In this document: positions 5,562 through 7,324 of the stretch, piece by piece
Layout: every line of letters starts with the position of its first letter
How positions within the stretch are numbered: position 1 is the first letter of the stretch
Assembly (NCBI GenBank): GCA_002366645.1
Contig: DFBM01000129.1
Coordinates: forward strand, 1-7,324
Origin: Rhodobacterales bacterium UBA3080
GTDB taxonomy: Bacteria; Pseudomonadota; Alphaproteobacteria; Rhodobacterales; Rhodobacteraceae
Direction of reading: 5' to 3'
Length of the DNA stretch: 7,324 nucleotides
The notes under the pieces: model-generated
The model's database searches: none
What the model saw: only the letters and a program-made list of their open reading frames with translations
Told to the model about the DNA's origin: nothing
Position numbers and translations under genes: made by a program

Positions 5562-6926
5562 ATGTTTGGTGCTTTGGCAAATCACGTCTACCGCCGCCTG
5601 TTGCTTGCGCAGGTGTTGTCCATTCTCGGGTCGGGATTGACGACGGTCGCCCTTAGCCTGCTTGCATTTGAACTAGCTGGCGCAGATGCGGGTGCCGTAT
5701 TGGGGATCGCGTTAACCTTGAAAATGGTAGCGTATGTCGGTCTTGCCCCTGTTGCCACAGCTCTGGCGGCGCGCCTACCGCGGCGCCCGTTTCTGATAGC
5801 GCTCGATCTTAGCCGAGCGGCTCTTGTGTTGCTGCTGCCATTCGTAACCGAAATTTGGCAAATCTATGTACTAGTCTTTTCTTTTCAGGCATTTTCAGCC
5901 GCCTTCACCCCGACTTTTCAGGCGACGATTCCGGACATCCTGACCGACGAAGAAGAGTACGCGCAGGCGCTCTCACTGTCGCGTTTGGCATATGATCTTG
6001 AAGCCTTGCTTAGCCCGCTGCTGGCTGGCTTACTGCTCAGCATGGTGTCTTTCCACTTCCTCTTTGCCGGAACCGCACTTGGCTTTCTGGCGTCGGCGGT
6101 TCTGGTGTTTTCGGTAGTTTTACCGAAGCAGAACATAATGACCGCTCAGGCCCCATTCCTTCGGCGTTTGACGAGGGGCGTCTGGATATATCTGGCCACG
6201 CCCCGCCTGCGCGGCCTTCTTGCGCTGTATATGGCGGTCGCCGCCGGTACTGCGATGGTGATCGTGAATACGGTCGTCCGGGTTAAAGGAGTCCTCGGTT
6301 TGGGGGACGAGATAGTCGCCCTCTATTTCGCAGCCTACGGTATTGGGTCAATGGTCGTTGCGTTGTCGCTCCCTCGATTGTTGGGGAAAGCCACGCCGCG
6401 GCCCGTAATGCTAGCCGGTGCCGTGATCCTGTCGGCTAGCCTTACCCTAGCTGCCTTCGAGTATGACCTGCTGGCCGGCCTCGCCTTGTGGGCCGCTCTG
6501 GGAGTCGGTGCATCTTTGATCCAGACACCCTCTGGACTGTTGCTGACACGGTCCTGTCATAACGAAGATCGACCTGCCGTCTTTGCCGCGCATTTCGCCC
6601 TGTCGCACGCTTGTTGGTTAGTGGCCTATCCGATGGCAGGGCTGTTGGGCGCGCGAATAGACCTGAGCGCCGCCTTCGCCATAATGGCGGTGATCGCCGC
6701 CGCCGCAACGTCAGCCGCCTACGTTTTGTGGCCGCGCAACGACACTTCTGAAATCGAGCATTGGCATCCGGAGCAGGAACATGAACACGCTGTCGGTGAT
6801 CCAACCCACCTCAATCCGGACGCATCTGGATCAGATAAGCCAGTTCGGCATAAGCACCAGCCTTTACGTCACAGCCATGTCTTTGTCATAGACGACCATC
6901 ACCCCGTTTGGCCCACAAGTAAGTAG
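5562..6926 (+). CDS. MFS transporter with His-rich tail, NreB-like metal exporter
   Basis: Inner-membrane major facilitator protein, 454 residues from the ATG at 5562. Hydrophobic segments fill the chain from about residue 13 to 391, consistent with about 12 helices; the stretches LKMVAYVGLAPVA, FTPTFQATIPDIL and ALSLSRLAYDLEALLSP recall the NreB/NrsD nickel-efflux branch. The last 63 residues form a hydrophilic tail with 11 His (EHWH, EHEH, RHKH, RHSH, DDHH), a likely cytoplasmic metal-binding or sensing domain, as described for NreB and NrsD. Probable role: proton-driven export of Ni(II), perhaps Co(II). Start: a GTG at 5529 would add 11 residues but lies within the palindrome arm; neither codon has a good ribosome binding site, and the ATG gives a typical N-terminus (MFGALANHVYRR). 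It is divergent from the importer operon. The family is secure; metal specificity is inferred. Confidence 0.88.
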   Translation: MFGALANHVYRRLLLAQVLSILGSGLTTVALSLLAFELAGADAGAVLGIALTLKMVAYVGLAPVATALAARLPRRPFLIALDLSRAALVLLLPFVTEIWQIYVLVFSFQAFSAAFTPTFQATIPDILTDEEEYAQALSLSRLAYDLEALLSPLLAGLLLSMVSFHFLFAGTALGFLASAVLVFSVVLPKQNIMTAQAPFLRRLTRGVWIYLATPRLRGLLALYMAVAAGTAMVIVNTVVRVKGVLGLGDEIVALYFAAYGIGSMVVALSLPRLLGKATPRPVMLAGAVILSASLTLAAFEYDLLAGLALWAALGVGASLIQTPSGLLLTRSCHNEDRPAVFAAHFALSHACWLVAYPMAGLLGARIDLSAAFAIMAVIAAAATSAAYVLWPRNDTSEIEHWHPEQEHEHAVGDPTHLNPDASGSDKPVRHKHQPLRHSHVFVIDDHHPVWPTSK

Positions 6927-7215
6927 TCTGGCGATGCTTGAAATTTTCTATCGTCAACTCGAATTAAATTGTAGGAGTTGCGGCTCAAGGACCACGGACA
7001 TGGCCGCCTTTGGCACCGGGTGCAGCCGACTAATTTCCAAAAATGAAGCCTAGATGGAAACTTACGAAAGCCGGTTTCCCTCATAATATTTCCAGCACCC
7101 GAACAGAAACCCTCGCTATTTAAATACCCCTTTTGCTAACAGACCATCCGCTTCTGTGCTCTAAAAGATTTGTTGGGTGTTGTCGTCAGTCGTACTAGAT
7201 GCAATCGAATAAAGC

Positions 7216-7254
7216 GGACAAATTCAGAACATCAAAGGCACAAATTCGGCACAT
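7216..7254. repeat. Two imperfect direct repeats, 22-bp period
   Basis: GGACAAATTCAGAACAT (7216-7232) and GCACAAATTCGGCACAT (7238-7254) agree at 14 of 17 positions and start exactly 22 bp apart, about two helical turns. Such phased repeats can be tandem protein-binding sites, or repeated end sequences of a transposable element; on the minus strand the outer copy begins TGTGCCGAATTTGTGCC, which resembles the repeated termini of IS21-type elements. No transposase gene is present in the window. The repeat is seen; both explanations are inference. Confidence 0.5.
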
Positions 7255-7285
7255 TTCCTCCGTAAGCCCCAAGATGGAACAAGGG

Positions 7286-7302
7286 CTTGTGGCCGCCACA
7301 AG
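7286..7302. repeat. Perfect short inverted repeat near the right edge
   Basis: CTTGTGG and CCACAAG, 7-bp arms with a 3-base loop. A competing pairing exists just to the left: AAGCCC (7264-7269) with GGGCTT (7283-7288), which shares bases with the first stem. Neither is followed by a U run in the rightward direction, so a terminator is not supported. The overlap of two mutually exclusive stems is compatible with an attenuator-like leader, but no downstream gene is visible. Confidence 0.4.
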
Positions 7303-7324
7303 GCGCTTAATTCTCTACTGGGTA

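Larger units (their letters stand above)
6927..7324. other. Gene-free stretch after the MFS gene
   Basis: About 400 bases, visibly more AT-rich than the genes, with no reading frame that looks like a protein; the only sizeable frame is an antisense shadow at its left edge. It contains no convincing terminator for the MFS gene. It does hold an imperfect direct repeat (7216-7254), a perfect short hairpin (7286-7302) and an AT-rich palindrome (7117-7126). It may be a remnant of a lost gene or mobile element, or the upstream region of a gene beyond the right edge. Confidence 0.55.

Noticed and set aside
3486..6926. Staphylopine/pseudopaline-type (Cnt) metallophore system
   Set aside because: The ABC plus MFS combination recalls cnt loci, but no nicotianamine-synthase-like or opine dehydrogenase gene is in the window, and the His-rich tail points to direct metal export. 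Kept only as an alternative to check outside the window.
7056..7079. Inverted repeat GGAAAC / GTTTCC as terminator of the MFS gene
   Set aside because: Six-bp arms with a 12-base loop and no U run after it, 130 bases past the stop; expected by chance in AT-rich sequence.
7117..7126. TATTTAAATA palindrome
   Set aside because: A short AT-only palindrome in an AT-rich stretch; no paired promoter element or gene start nearby.
1..7324. CRISPR array, tRNA or rRNA genes
   Set aside because: No regularly spaced repeat array and no tRNA- or rRNA-like sequence was seen on either strand.

Overview
The window carries a compact metal or peptide uptake operon on the minus strand, running leftward from about 5441 to 155, and one divergently transcribed major facilitator (MFS) exporter gene on the plus strand (about 5562-6926). 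The protein sequences, the moderate-to-high GC content and the arrangement (a short DUF2946-like protein heading a NikABCDE-type ABC operon) suggest an alphaproteobacterium, most plausibly of the Rhodobacteraceae. This assignment is made by eye and is not firm.

Layout from the left. Positions 1-154 hold the 3' side of the operon with a candidate terminator hairpin (85-102). Positions 155-5030 encode a complete five-part ABC importer in the order (read leftward) periplasmic binding protein, two inner-membrane permeases and two ATPases. The last four genes overlap each other by 7-8 bases, so they are probably translationally coupled. The binding-protein gene is set off from its neighbours by two intercistronic hairpins (5041-5083 and 3440-3467). 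The first gene of the leftward unit (5073-5441) is a small secreted or membrane-anchored protein that resembles DUF2946.

The divergent intergenic region (5442-5561) contains a striking near-perfect inverted repeat (10-bp arms, 10-bp spacer, 5509-5538). It is the best candidate for a shared operator. To its right lies an MFS transporter of the NreB-like nickel/cobalt exporter type, with 11 histidines in its last 63 residues. From 6927 to the right edge no gene can be supported; this stretch holds an imperfect 22-bp-period direct repeat and a short hairpin.

How it may work together (inference): the importer brings a transition metal, probably nickel or cobalt, free or chelated, into the cell; the His-rich MFS protein expels excess; and a metalloregulator encoded outside the window acts on the single palindrome between them. 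The most interesting possibility is this import/export divergon under one operator with an uncharacterised DUF2946-like protein as its first gene. The ligand is not proven: the binding protein does not appear to keep several residues that E. coli NikA uses to hold its nickel ligand.
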